A stretch of 64,000 bases of DNA from Martinezella multihospitum (lineage in GTDB: Bacteria > Pseudomonadota > Alphaproteobacteria > Rhizobiales > Rhizobiaceae): assembly GCF_900094585.1 (NCBI RefSeq), contig NZ_FMAG01000001.1, forward strand, positions 820,530-884,529, given 5' to 3'. Below, piece after piece: positions 25,556-34,098 of this stretch. The position numbers and the translations under genes are program-made. The notes beneath the pieces were generated by a model. That model was not told the DNA's origin, ran no database searches, and was given only the letters and a program-made list of their open reading frames with translations. The stretch's first letter is position 1, and the number at the start of each line of letters is the position of its first letter.

Positions 25556-26743
25556 TCAGCTGAACGCAACAGTGCGTATCCTGCGGAGCGAGAGCGCGAT
25601 CAACAGGCCGGCGATCGCGGCGACGGTGCCCGCCAGAAAGACGCTGCCATAGCCAGCCCGGTCGGCCAGAAGGCCGGCAAATGGCCCGGTCAGCCCGTAG
25701 GCGAGGTCCTGAAAGGCCGAGAAGCCTCCAAGCGCGGTGCCACGCAGATGAGGTTCCACCCGTCGGACGACCTCGCGACCCATGGAAGGATAGATCAGTG
25801 AGCATCCGAGACCGGTCAGAAAGGCACCCGCCAGGGCGAGCATGGGATCGGCGGCACTCCAGATCAGCAATTGGCCTACCGCTTCGACGGCCAGTGACCC
25901 GAGCGCGACCGGCAAGCCACCGATACGATCAGGCAGATGGCCGAAGAGCACGCGTACCAGAACGAAGCCGACGCCGAAGGCCGTCAGGCCCAGCCCGGCA
26001 TAGCTCCAGCCCCGATCAAGGAAATACAGCGTGAAGAAGGCACCGATCGCAGCGAAGCCTATGCCCTGAAAACACACGACCGCCCCATGCAGCCAGACCT
26101 TGCCGACGACGGTCCAGAAGGGCGGGCGCTGCGCACCGGGATGAGGCGCAACCCCAGGAACCCGCCAGATCGCCACCAGCCCTAGGAATGGCAGGACCGC
26201 GCTGATCGCCATTGTCCCGGCAAAGCCGAACCGGCTGAACAATGCCAGACCGATCGGCCCGCCCACGGCGAGCGCTCCATAGATGGCGGCACCGACCAGC
26301 GCCAGGACCCTGCCCGAACGCGCCGGGCCAACGACGCCGATACCCCAGGCGATGATGCCGACGGCAACCAGACTTTCGCCCAGCCCCAAAGCCAAGCGTC
26401 CCAGAAGGAGGAGCAGAAAGGACAGTAACGGCATGTCGGCGAGAACGCCGGCACCCAAAGCCGTCAAAGCGCCGACGACATAGAATGCAAGCCCCCGCGT
26501 CACAGCGACCTTGGCGCCGCGATGGTCCGAGAGCCCGCCGGCATAACCGCGCGTGAGGATGGTTGCCAGAAAGGCAATGCCGACGCCGAGCCCAGCCAAG
26601 ACATTGCCGAGCCGCAACTGACCGCTCACATAAAGCGGCACGATCGGAAACGAGATGCCGATGCAAAGATAGGAAATGAAAAGAATGGCACTCAGCAGCA
26701 GCAGCCGGCCGCGCGCCGGATCGGATGTCGATTGAAAAGCCAT
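25556..26743 (-). CDS. MFS transporter (YhhS/YfcJ-like drug or sugar efflux type)
   Basis: A 395-residue major facilitator with about twelve hydrophobic segments. The loop between helices 2 and 3 reads GYAGGLSDHRGAKVAVTRG, the A-motif of the superfamily, and it recurs as LFGHLPDRIGGLP in the second half. The overall pattern suits the YhhS/YfcJ efflux group, where the substrate is usually a sugar, drug or metabolite. ATG 26743 follows TGGAG; a frame open to 26791 has no ribosome site. A promoter and terminator-like hairpin sit right upstream (26778-26892), suggesting controlled read-through. Confidence 0.88.
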   Translation of the reverse strand: MAFQSTSDPARGRLLLLSAILFISYLCIGISFPIVPLYVSGQLRLGNVLAGLGVGIAFLATILTRGYAGGLSDHRGAKVAVTRGLAFYVVGALTALGAGVLADMPLLSFLLLLLGRLALGLGESLVAVGIIAWGIGVVGPARSGRVLALVGAAIYGALAVGGPIGLALFSRFGFAGTMAISAVLPFLGLVAIWRVPGVAPHPGAQRPPFWTVVGKVWLHGAVVCFQGIGFAAIGAFFTLYFLDRGWSYAGLGLTAFGVGFVLVRVLFGHLPDRIGGLPVALGSLAVEAVGQLLIWSAADPMLALAGAFLTGLGCSLIYPSMGREVVRRVEPHLRGTALGGFSAFQDLAYGLTGPFAGLLADRAGYGSVFLAGTVAAIAGLLIALSLRRIRTVAFS

Positions 26744-26777
26744 GATAATCTCCAGGCTTTCCTCAATGGGCGAAGGC

Positions 26778-26820
26778 ATAAAAAAACGCACTCCGACCGA
26801 CGAGGATCGTTGAGTGCGTT
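26778..26820 (-). terminator. Terminator-like hairpin with U-run in the MFS leader
   Basis: On the minus strand AACGCACTC pairs with GAGTGCGTT (9 bp), followed by seven T residues, 35 nt before the MFS start. The left arm starts with AACGC (26816-26820), which could instead pair with GCGTT at 26832-26836 upstream; the two folds exclude each other. It may end the ParB-like gene transcript at 26917, or act as an attenuator for the MFS gene, or finish a short RNA. Confidence 0.65.
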
Positions 26821-26863
26821 GCTTGACGTCAAACGCTTACGGCCAGCAGCGCCGGCTGCCATT

Positions 26864-26892
26864 GCAATAGGCGCTTGCCGAATGGCTGTCAA
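26864..26892 (-). promoter_or_regulatory. Sigma-70-like promoter upstream of the hairpin
   Basis: On the minus strand a perfect -35 TTGACA (26887-26892) and a -10-like TATTGC (26864-26869) are separated by exactly 17 bp. A transcript would begin near 26857 and reach the hairpin after about 80 nt. It lies in the 173-bp gap between the ParB-like gene and the MFS gene. Confidence 0.55.
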
Positions 26893-26916
26893 CACGGTGC
26901 TCGCGAAGCTCAGAGA

Positions 26917-27546
26917 TCACTCGGGGACCGGGCCGCACCAGCCGGGCAGGTAATCGGCTTCCTTGCCCTTGGCAAGCTCGTGCGCCCTTTCCAGCGCGGC
27001 ATTGAAATCCTTATCGAGATCCTTGCGCTTGATGCGCCGGCGCAGGAAATCCGCCCAGAGAAATTCGCTGAACGGCGTCGTGTCCTTGGCGTAGCCGCCG
27101 ACGTGACGCAGCTCGCCAGCCAAGGAGCGATAGGGATCGTCGATCAGATCCTTGATATTCTTCGGGATATCCTCATAGCCGCGGCGCTTCCCCTCTTCGT
27201 CGAAGGGGTGCATCCAGTCATGGCAGTCCATGACGAACCAAAAGGAGTCCCGGTCAAGTCGGGAAAGATCGGCGACCGTCGTGACCAGAACATCCTTCAC
27301 CCCTTCCTCATAAAGTGCGAGAGAAAGATGGTGATGATCGATGACATAGTATTTTCCGCGTGGTCCGCGAATGGTCGGCACCATGTGATTTCCAAGGAAC
27401 TCACCGGCCTTGTCGCCCGCTTCTTCCGCCTTGAGGCGCCACGCCTTGCGCTTGGCCTTGACCTCGCGCATGCCGACAGTGATCTGTGTGGGTTTCAATT
27501 CGTCGATGGGAACTGGATGCAGGATCGGTTCGCGCAGCGTAACCAT
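26917..27546 (-). CDS. ParB-like nuclease-fold protein (ParBc_2 family)
   Basis: A 209-residue protein in which VPIDELKPTQITVGMREV, then VPTIRGPRGKYYVIDHHHLS and LALYEEGVKDVLVT, match the putative ParB-like nuclease (ParBc_2, PF08857) pattern, in which a DHHH triad sits in the position of the ParB/sulfiredoxin fold active site. The C-terminal half is charged and helical. It is not a plasmid partition protein in appearance: no helix-turn-helix and no parA beside it. The biochemical function of the family is not established. Confidence 0.8.
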   Translation of the reverse strand: MVTLREPILHPVPIDELKPTQITVGMREVKAKRKAWRLKAEEAGDKAGEFLGNHMVPTIRGPRGKYYVIDHHHLSLALYEEGVKDVLVTTVADLSRLDRDSFWFVMDCHDWMHPFDEEGKRRGYEDIPKNIKDLIDDPYRSLAGELRHVGGYAKDTTPFSEFLWADFLRRRIKRKDLDKDFNAALERAHELAKGKEADYLPGWCGPVPE

Positions 27547-27681
27547 TTGAAAGTTCTCCGCAAAGGCAGGACCATCTTAGCGTAGCATAACCGGCCAATC
27601 CGGCAAGATCGACGTTATACGCTCGTCAGGCAAGCTGCGCCGACTGGCGAACAGTTCACACTCGTACTATCGGATCACTCA

Positions 27682-27858
27682 TCATGCGGCCTTTTTGACC
27701 ACCGTAAACTGCGAACGCCTGTAGAAGGCCAGCATTTCCCGCTCGAAACTCTCAACGGCAAGCACAACCCATGGCTCGTAATGGTCTCTGCGGGAGCGCA
27801 TCCTGCGTCGGCCATCCATGTCGAGCATTCCGCGCAACGCCCAATCTACCAACCCCAT
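27682..27858 (-). CDS. Possible small basic protein, 58 residues
   Basis: A short frame reads MGLVDWALRGMLDMDGRRRM and continues RSRRDHYEPWVVLAVESFER to a basic KKAA end. Codon pattern is plausible and the sequence is amphipathic and Arg-rich, with aromatic residues (YEPW, FYRRSQF). The ribosome site (AGGGTGAG) is only moderate. ATGs at codons 11, 14 and 20 are alternatives. No homologue comes to mind. It lies 135 bp upstream of the ParB-like gene, in the same direction. Confidence 0.4.
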   Translation of the reverse strand: MGLVDWALRGMLDMDGRRRMRSRRDHYEPWVVLAVESFEREMLAFYRRSQFTVVKKAA

Positions 27859-28111
27859 CCCGTCACTCTCACCCTACCGAGGTCCCGTCACCATCCGCCT
27901 TACCGGCCTCAATCGCGTCCAACGGCTTGGCCAACGCTAAATAGGTAACCCCTGATCGAAGGAAAGGTGAAGAAACGTTGTATTAAGGTTTGTAACATGG
28001 GTTTGCCTGGGGCTGTCGCATTGCGGCGACACCCGGCAGCCAACCCCGCTCCGCGAAGATCGGAAACAGGACTGAATGAGGATGTCGGCGCCGGCTTCCA
28101 TAGCGATGGGA

Positions 28112-28879
28112 TCATCTGAACATCAGGCGCGTGAGATGGCGATCGATCACCCGCGAATTCGCTTCGATCCAGCGCCAGATCATGGCCATGGCAAACATGG
28201 TCAAAAGCCACCCGAGCATGACATCCGACAGGAAATGAGCACCAAAGATCACGCGGTTGAATGCCACGAACAGCGAGCATGGCACCAGGATCGCCGCAGC
28301 AATCCATCTGCGCCCCGCAGGCACGAATATCAATAGGGACAGCGCCGCAGCAGCCGCAGCCGCTTCGCCGGAAGGGAAGGAACAATTGCGGCTGCACGCC
28401 CCCGAAAACTGCCATACCGGGGTAAAATCCGCTGTGCCGCCGAACTCGATCAGCTGACGAGGGCGCACGCGTCCAATCGCGACCTTGAGCGTCTGCACCA
28501 CCAGTAGCGGCCCAGCCGCAAAGCTCAGGAGCACGAAAAGCGGCTTATGAGGATGGCAGAACCGCAATCGCCGCGGCAGGAAAACATGCAGGGCGATGAT
28601 GACGGCCATGGTGCCGAGAATATAAGGCTGGCTTTGACGGGCAACATCCCTCACCGCCTTCAGCCAGGGGTTTTCTGCCAGCCAGAAGACATGCCCGTGG
28701 GCAAACAAGCGCGCAACGGCCAGATCGAGTTTCGGAAAGACCACGAAGACGAAGCTGGTCCAGACGATCAGCATACCGATGGCTGCCAATTCGCCATCTG
28801 CCGTTGCGTGCGCCTGCTGCCGGCGCAGCCGCGCTTGACCGGAATCGGAGCTCCAGGAATTCGATGCAAATTTCCACAT
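28112..28879 (-). CDS. PAP2-superfamily membrane phosphatase (lipid phosphatase-like)
   Basis: A 255-residue membrane protein with about five hydrophobic segments and the three PAP2 signatures: KVAIGRVRP (K-x6-RP), CSFPSGEAAAA and NRVIFGAHFLSD (R-x5-H-x3-D). The second motif has Glu where the catalytic histidine of PSGH normally stands, and the third begins NR instead of SR. PAP2 proteins remove phosphates from lipids such as lipid A, phosphatidylglycerophosphate or undecaprenyl diphosphate; rhizobia use LpxE/LpxF enzymes of this type. ATG 28879 has GGAG at proper distance; 28909 is a less likely start. Substrate not assignable. Confidence 0.85.
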   Translation of the reverse strand: MWKFASNSWSSDSGQARLRRQQAHATADGELAAIGMLIVWTSFVFVVFPKLDLAVARLFAHGHVFWLAENPWLKAVRDVARQSQPYILGTMAVIIALHVFLPRRLRFCHPHKPLFVLLSFAAGPLLVVQTLKVAIGRVRPRQLIEFGGTADFTPVWQFSGACSRNCSFPSGEAAAAAAALSLLIFVPAGRRWIAAAILVPCSLFVAFNRVIFGAHFLSDVMLGWLLTMFAMAMIWRWIEANSRVIDRHLTRLMFR

Positions 28880-29082
28880 GCCATATCTCCAGAGGCGGAA
28901 CGGCGCCAAGCTGAACCGCGATTGTCAAGAAATGGCGAAGATCGCATCAAGGGCCTGTTCAGAATCGGCCATCAGGCGATCGGAAAGCTGTTTGGAAATT
29001 GCGGAAGCCGGTTTTGTCCGCAATAGTAGAATCCAGGCGGCAAAGCCGAACGGAAAAACAGAAGAAACACAGGGCACTAGGG

Positions 29083-29775
29083 GTGGATAACAGTCTCGTT
29101 CTCATCGTGGAGGATGAACCGGCAATCGCACAGATACTCGAGGGCTATCTGACGCGGGACGGCTTTCGCACGGTTCGCGCCGGCGACGGTGAAACCGCGC
29201 TGCAGCACCATGCGCTTTTGAAGCCCGATCTCGTGCTCCTGGATGTGCGCCTGCCGAAACTGGACGGCTTCGGCGTGCTCGGCCGCCTGCGCCAGGCCGG
29301 CTCGACGCCGGTCATCATGGTCACGGCCGTCGCTGACGACATCGACCGCCTCAGCGGGTTGCGCCTTGGCGCCGACGACTACGTCGTCAAACCATTCAAC
29401 CCGCAGGAAGTCGTCGCCCGCGTCAGAGCGGTCCTGCGCCGGACACAGGGCGAGCGCGCGGAAGCCATCAAGCGCTTCGGCGCGCTGGAGGTCGATTTCA
29501 GCAGCTACACCGTCTTCATCAACAAGGACGAGGGCCGCGTTACAGTGCCGCTGACGCTTAGCGAATTCCGAATCCTCGCCTACATGATCCGCCATCCGAC
29601 CCAGGCTTTCGCGCGCGCCGATATCCTCGATGCCTGCCTGCCGGAAAGCGATGCCCTGGTGCGGACCGTCGATACGCACATCTCCAACCTCAGGCGCAAA
29701 CTGGAGGAAATGGGGCAGATCGGCTTCTTTCCTGCCGTGCGCGGCATCGGCTATCGCTTTTCGGATCCGAGATGA
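29083..29775 (+). CDS. Response regulator, BaeR/AdeR-like
   Basis: A 230-residue OmpR-type regulator beginning at GTG 29083 (protein start MDNSLVLIVEDEPAIAQILE). The receiver aspartate is D54 in LVLLDVRLPKLDG, with KPFNPQEV near 100. The winged helix follows with TLSEFRILAYMIRHPTQAFA and a TVDTHISNLRRKLEE recognition helix. It overlaps the kinase gene by ATGA. An in-frame ATG 28 codons upstream exists but lies before the receiver domain and adds a basic, unconserved tail. The BaeR/AdeR resemblance suggests a response to envelope or drug stress, which is inference. Confidence 0.92.
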   Translation: MDNSLVLIVEDEPAIAQILEGYLTRDGFRTVRAGDGETALQHHALLKPDLVLLDVRLPKLDGFGVLGRLRQAGSTPVIMVTAVADDIDRLSGLRLGADDYVVKPFNPQEVVARVRAVLRRTQGERAEAIKRFGALEVDFSSYTVFINKDEGRVTVPLTLSEFRILAYMIRHPTQAFARADILDACLPESDALVRTVDTHISNLRRKLEEMGQIGFFPAVRGIGYRFSDPR

Positions 29776-30989
29776 AAAAACAGAGATTTCCCAGCGCGCC
29801 GCTTGCAACGCTCACGGCCGTCGTCACCACGATCATGCTGCTGCTCAGCGTCGGCCTGACCTATCTGGGGGTCAACTGGTATGCGACCTATCTGGAGCAA
29901 GGCATCAGCGACGCCCTGCCGCCCAAGGCCGCGGCGACCTACAAGATGCTGAGCGAAAACAAGGTTCCCGATGGAGATTCCCTCAAGCTCCTGGTCGAAC
30001 ACCTCATTTCGCTGACGGAACCAACGGATCTCAAGGTGCAGCTCTCCGTCCTCGTCTTCGGCCTCTTGTCGGCCCTGCTCTGCGCCGTAATCGGCGTCTT
30101 CCTGGCGCGACGGCTTACGCGCCCGCTCGAAGATCTCACTTCCGCCGCCGAGGGCCTGAAGTCCGGCGACTTCTCCGTCCGCGTCACAGCCTCCTATCGC
30201 AGCACGCGCGAAGTCGCGAGCCTCGTTGAAACCTTCAACGCCCTTGCGACCAGTCTGGAGACAATGGAGGAAAGATTGCGCTTCAACAACATGGCGGTTG
30301 CACATGAGCTGCGCACGCCGTTGACCATCCTGCAGGGATCGCTGCAGAGCATGCTCGACGGCGTGTTTCCGATGGATCGGAAAATCATTTCCGACCTCCT
30401 CCTGCAGGTCGAAGGCCTGGGGCGGGTTGTCGAGGATTTGCGTACCTTGTCGCTCGCCATCGGCCAGAAACTCGTGATGGAACGTCAGCGCATCGACGCA
30501 TCCCTGCTGGTTGAGACTGTCATCGCCTCGGCAAAACCCATGCTGGAAGCCAGCAAGCTGCAGGTCGAAACGGGACTGAAACCCGTCTGGATCTCGGCCG
30601 ACTCCCCCCGCATTCGCCAAGCCGTGCTGGCGTTGCTCGAAAATGCGTGCCGTTACGCCGCCGAGGGCGGATGGCTGCGATGCGAAACCGAGCAGCTGGC
30701 GGACGATAGCATCGTCATCCGCGTTCTCGATCGCGGTCCGGGATTTCCACAGGATATGGATGCCGTCGCCGTCAACCCTTTCTGGCGCGGCGACCCCTCG
30801 CGTTCGCGGGCGACCGGCGGTACCGGACTGGGGCTATCCGTGGTGCAAGCAATCGCGGTTGCCCACGGCGGACATCTTGAATTCGCAAATCGGCCCAAGG
30901 GCGGTGCCGTGGTCGCAATCCATTTGACGGACAGCATGCCGGAAGAAGCACACGGTTCTGGACAGCAGGGGCAATGTCGGTTTTGTTGA
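29772..30989 (+). CDS. Sensor histidine kinase, BaeS/AdeS-like
   Basis: A 405-residue kinase. Two transmembrane helices lie near residues 12-34 (TLTAVVTTIMLLLSVGLTYL) and 90-112 (LSVLVFGLLSALLCAVIGVF) with only about 55 residues between, so the periplasmic sensor is small. HAMP follows; the H-box is AHELRTPLTILQG with His at about 178. The ATP site shows NACRYA, DRGPGFPQDMD and GGTGLGLSVVQAIAV. It is translationally coupled to the regulator. The neighbouring PAP2 gene, divergent, could be a target but nothing in the DNA proves it. Confidence 0.92.
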   Translation: MKKQRFPSAPLATLTAVVTTIMLLLSVGLTYLGVNWYATYLEQGISDALPPKAAATYKMLSENKVPDGDSLKLLVEHLISLTEPTDLKVQLSVLVFGLLSALLCAVIGVFLARRLTRPLEDLTSAAEGLKSGDFSVRVTASYRSTREVASLVETFNALATSLETMEERLRFNNMAVAHELRTPLTILQGSLQSMLDGVFPMDRKIISDLLLQVEGLGRVVEDLRTLSLAIGQKLVMERQRIDASLLVETVIASAKPMLEASKLQVETGLKPVWISADSPRIRQAVLALLENACRYAAEGGWLRCETEQLADDSIVIRVLDRGPGFPQDMDAVAVNPFWRGDPSRSRATGGTGLGLSVVQAIAVAHGGHLEFANRPKGGAVVAIHLTDSMPEEAHGSGQQGQCRFC

Positions 30990-31025
30990 CCAAAGCCACC
31001 GCCGCCGGAAGGTGCCGGCAGGCGA

Positions 31026-31976
31026 TTAGTGGAAGAGTTCACCGATATTGTAGAACCATGATTTGCTCTGGCTGCGCCTGTCCGCTCCCAGGATCTTCGA
31101 ATAGGGAACCCTGAAGCCGTAGACGCCCTCCGGTTCGGCGGAACGTTCGAGCCAGAAAGCATCGATGTTCGACAGCAACATCGATTGCCGGGCGCGCCGG
31201 CGATACTGGATCGGATGTCTTGCCTGCGAAACGGCCAGGAAGTGCTGCATGCCGCCTTCCGCCGCAAGGCCCTGCAGCACGATGAGGATCGCCTCCTTCG
31301 GACGCAGGCCCGCAAGATCGCGGGTCACCTCGATGATACGCTGCTTCGCATTGCGTGGCCCCTGCATGCTCCCGACGACGAATGTATAGCTCCCCTCCAC
31401 CCCCTGATTGACGAAGGTGAATCTTGCCGTGCAGAGAAGTGCCTGATCGCTCACGCGCAGGAGTTTGATCGCGAAAGCGCCCTCATGCCGGCCGCCGCTG
31501 CAGTCGGCGAGCGCGATCCAGCATGCATATGCTTCGCATTTGCCTTGAACAAGGCCCATTTCCAGCCATTCGCCGCGCCAGAGCCGCGTCATGCTGTCCC
31601 TGGAGAAAATAGTTTCCGCAATGGAAAAATGCTCGATGAGAAGGGAGAGCCGCCGGGCGTTGCACATTCCGTGGACCAGAAATTTTGACAGCGGCTTCTG
31701 CAGCAGCTCGTCATGGGGCGGCGGCAATTCGCGCGCGGCGGCAAATGCAGCAGTAAAGCGCCACCACCGGATGGTCAGAAGCGGATCTGCGGCAAAGCGG
31801 CACCAGAACAGAAGAGCACGCTTCCAGCGCACCCGCAGGCTGAAGGTCAATATTCTCCAGAGCGGGGCGTATCGGGATGTGTGCGACCTGGCAGCTGCCG
31901 GCACGACCATCGCGGAAGGAGAAATACTGGATATGACGCCCTCTGGCGTCACGGCGATCGATGTCTTTCGATTCAT
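31026..31976 (-). CDS. VirK/YbjX family protein (DUF535)
   Basis: A 316-residue protein with the DUF535 pattern: HFSIAETIFSRDSMTRLW, EGSYTFVVGSMQGPRNAK, LAGLRPKEAILIVLQGLA and a C-terminal FRVPYSKILGADRRSQSKSW. The family includes Salmonella and Shigella VirK and E. coli YbjX, linked to envelope and antimicrobial-peptide traits; biochemical activity is unknown. No signal peptide or membrane segment is obvious apart from a basic N-terminus. It faces the BaeS-like kinase gene across 36 bp. The start is GTG or ATG near 31976; a shorter start cannot be excluded. Confidence 0.85.
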   Translation of the reverse strand: MNRKTSIAVTPEGVISSISPSAMVVPAAARSHTSRYAPLWRILTFSLRVRWKRALLFWCRFAADPLLTIRWWRFTAAFAAARELPPPHDELLQKPLSKFLVHGMCNARRLSLLIEHFSIAETIFSRDSMTRLWRGEWLEMGLVQGKCEAYACWIALADCSGGRHEGAFAIKLLRVSDQALLCTARFTFVNQGVEGSYTFVVGSMQGPRNAKQRIIEVTRDLAGLRPKEAILIVLQGLAAEGGMQHFLAVSQARHPIQYRRRARQSMLLSNIDAFWLERSAEPEGVYGFRVPYSKILGADRRSQSKSWFYNIGELFH

Positions 31977-32135
31977 GCAAAGGCCCGGCGAATATGGTTT
32001 CGCCGAACCATCTGCATTGGAATTGTCAAGGCCGCGTCAAGGCAGGATCAGCCTTTCGTGGGCCGTGTCATCAAAGGCTGAAGCTCGCCTACAAGGCGAT
32101 GGGATATTTGCCCGCCGCACGAAGCTACTGGAAGA

Positions 32136-33872
32136 TTAGAAGAGAGCATCTGCAAAAAGATCCTCGTCACTGGCTGGCGCCGGAGCGCTTTCGGCCAGAG
32201 AGCTCATCGCACCGAAAATGGCACCATGAATCTCGCGTTCGGCCGCCATGGTGTAGATCTTGAAGATGCGCTCGGAAATCGCCGCCACCGGAGCCTCGAG
32301 CCCGGTCGTATCGACAAATGCGCTCCGCATACGTCCGGCCTCCTTCGTGCAGGATGCCAAGGTCTCGCCGATCCCGGCGCGGAAGTCCAAACCCTTGATC
32401 ACATCGGCCACTTGCGAGGTCATGGTCTCGCCGCACCGGCGCAGCTCCTGCGCATTGAGATCCATCGCCGCACCGGCTTCCCCGATGTGGGCAAGCGCCG
32501 CGTCTATATGCGTGCCGAGCCCGGAAGAATTTTCCTCTTCGCCGGCCTGTCGCCAGTCCTTGAGGCCGGTCGCCTGTGTTTCGAGCGTGCCGAGGCCGAC
32601 AAGGATCTTCTCGGCATCTTCATCGAGCAGCGATGCGAACGAGCGCAGCTCGCCGGCAACCACATTGATCGCTCGCCCTTCCTCGCCGAGCTTGCCGCAG
32701 CGCAGATTGGTATTGAGGGCCATGTATTGAATGTCGCGCCGCACGAGCTGAATGGTCAGGATGCTCGTGGTCAGCTCCTTGACCATCTCGGATGTCTTCT
32801 CGCTGAGCTGTTTGGCGCCGGCTGCAGCGACATCGATGCGATCGACAACGATCCGCGCGGCGGAAAGATCGCCGCGCAGCGAGTTGATCGGGCTTTTGCC
32901 ATCCTGCCCGCTCTGCGACATCATTGTCCGGTAGAGATCAAGCAACGTGCCGATATCGCCGCTGAAGCTGCGGATATTATCGATGATCTTGGCGGTCTCG
33001 CGGTCGAACCCCTTGGCCGTCTCGCCAAGCAATTCGAAAATCAATGTCATTGCCAGCTGCGACAGGCGCTGGCGGTCACTGGCGGAAAGGTCGGCCGGAG
33101 CTTCCGAGGCGAGATAGGCCTCAACGATTGCATATGCCGTCTGGCAATGCTCGACCCTCTGCCTGGTAATATCGCCGATCTGCATGGCCGACAGCGTATG
33201 GGCAACCTTGTTCTGGATCTTGCGCGCCAAGCCGGCGACGCTATCCGCCAACTCGGAAAGATTGCGGCGCTGAAGCTGGATTTCCTCGGCGTTCGATATG
33301 AGGCGCTGGGCGATGGACGGGATGCCGTTCAGATGCTGCCCCAGCGAACCGTCCTCATTTGCCGTGGCGGATTCGATCTGCCCTTCCAGCGAGCGGATCT
33401 GCAAGGACAGCGCCTTGACTTCCTTGGTGGCGAATTCGATGCGTTCGACGATCTCGCTGGCGAAACTCGAAAAGTCGGGGATGCGCGCACCTGCTATCTT
33501 TGCCGTCGCGGCAAAGGTCCTGAGATAGCGCAGGGTCTCCTCCATCGAGAGGACGTGCTCGGCAAGCCGCTGTCCGGTCTGCCCAATAGCGGCGACGCTC
33601 TCCTGGCGCCGCGCTTCGGCAGGCGGCAGTTCATTCAAAAGGTCCACCGTCTGAAGCAGCCGCGCCGTGGCTTCGGTCGCATTCTCCTCCTTCAACGAAT
33701 TGCCGATATGCTCCAGCAGGCTGACGAGCTTGGCGAGCGCTTCCGTGACCGTGATGAGGACCGCGCCGCCATCCAGGAAGCGCTGTTCGATTTGCAATCG
33801 GGCGCTCTCCAAGCGATCGACGAAACTATCCGTCGATGGGATAAATTGCCGGCTTGTCGCTGCATACGCCAT
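32136..33872 (-). CDS. Soluble chemoreceptor-like protein with degenerate MCP tip
   Basis: A 578-residue, largely coiled-coil protein with no transmembrane segment. Around residues 374-420 it carries a weakened copy of the MCP hairpin tip: RRDIQYMALNTNLRCGKLGE then EGRAINVVAGELRSFASLL lines up with the receptor consensus ([37 protein letters not shown]) found in both receptors at 39653 and 41553. It also has MQIGDITRQRVEHCQ near 230-244, a motif of the CheZ/receptor-associated helical type. It should be cytoplasmic and could bind CheA/CheW arrays, but the missing consensus residues make signalling uncertain. The gene is divergent from the AraC gene and about 1.5 kb from the che operon. Confidence 0.7.
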   Translation of the reverse strand: MAYAATSRQFIPSTDSFVDRLESARLQIEQRFLDGGAVLITVTEALAKLVSLLEHIGNSLKEENATEATARLLQTVDLLNELPPAEARRQESVAAIGQTGQRLAEHVLSMEETLRYLRTFAATAKIAGARIPDFSSFASEIVERIEFATKEVKALSLQIRSLEGQIESATANEDGSLGQHLNGIPSIAQRLISNAEEIQLQRRNLSELADSVAGLARKIQNKVAHTLSAMQIGDITRQRVEHCQTAYAIVEAYLASEAPADLSASDRQRLSQLAMTLIFELLGETAKGFDRETAKIIDNIRSFSGDIGTLLDLYRTMMSQSGQDGKSPINSLRGDLSAARIVVDRIDVAAAGAKQLSEKTSEMVKELTTSILTIQLVRRDIQYMALNTNLRCGKLGEEGRAINVVAGELRSFASLLDEDAEKILVGLGTLETQATGLKDWRQAGEEENSSGLGTHIDAALAHIGEAGAAMDLNAQELRRCGETMTSQVADVIKGLDFRAGIGETLASCTKEAGRMRSAFVDTTGLEAPVAAISERIFKIYTMAAEREIHGAIFGAMSSLAESAPAPASDEDLFADALF

Positions 33873-34098
33873 ACTGTTCGGACCCCGCCCAAGATTATCC
33901 CCGGCAAACTAAAGCGAACAAAAAAACATGGAGTTAACGCGGGGAACGAAACAGGGCGCCTGCTTGCAACCGCCCCCTTGCGCTGCCGGGAAAGCCCTGG
34001 GCAAGACCCACGTCTTATAACTGCCAATCAGCACGCCTCGCCTTTGTGCAGGCCACCGGCGGCTCTGCTTTTAATTCCACCCGCAAGCAAGCCCGCTC

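Noticed and set aside
26778..26892. Guanidine (mini-ykkC) riboswitch for the MFS leader
   Set aside because: The class needs two small hairpins with ACGR loops; only one hairpin has an ACG-like loop here and the second is the terminator stem, so I did not assign the class.
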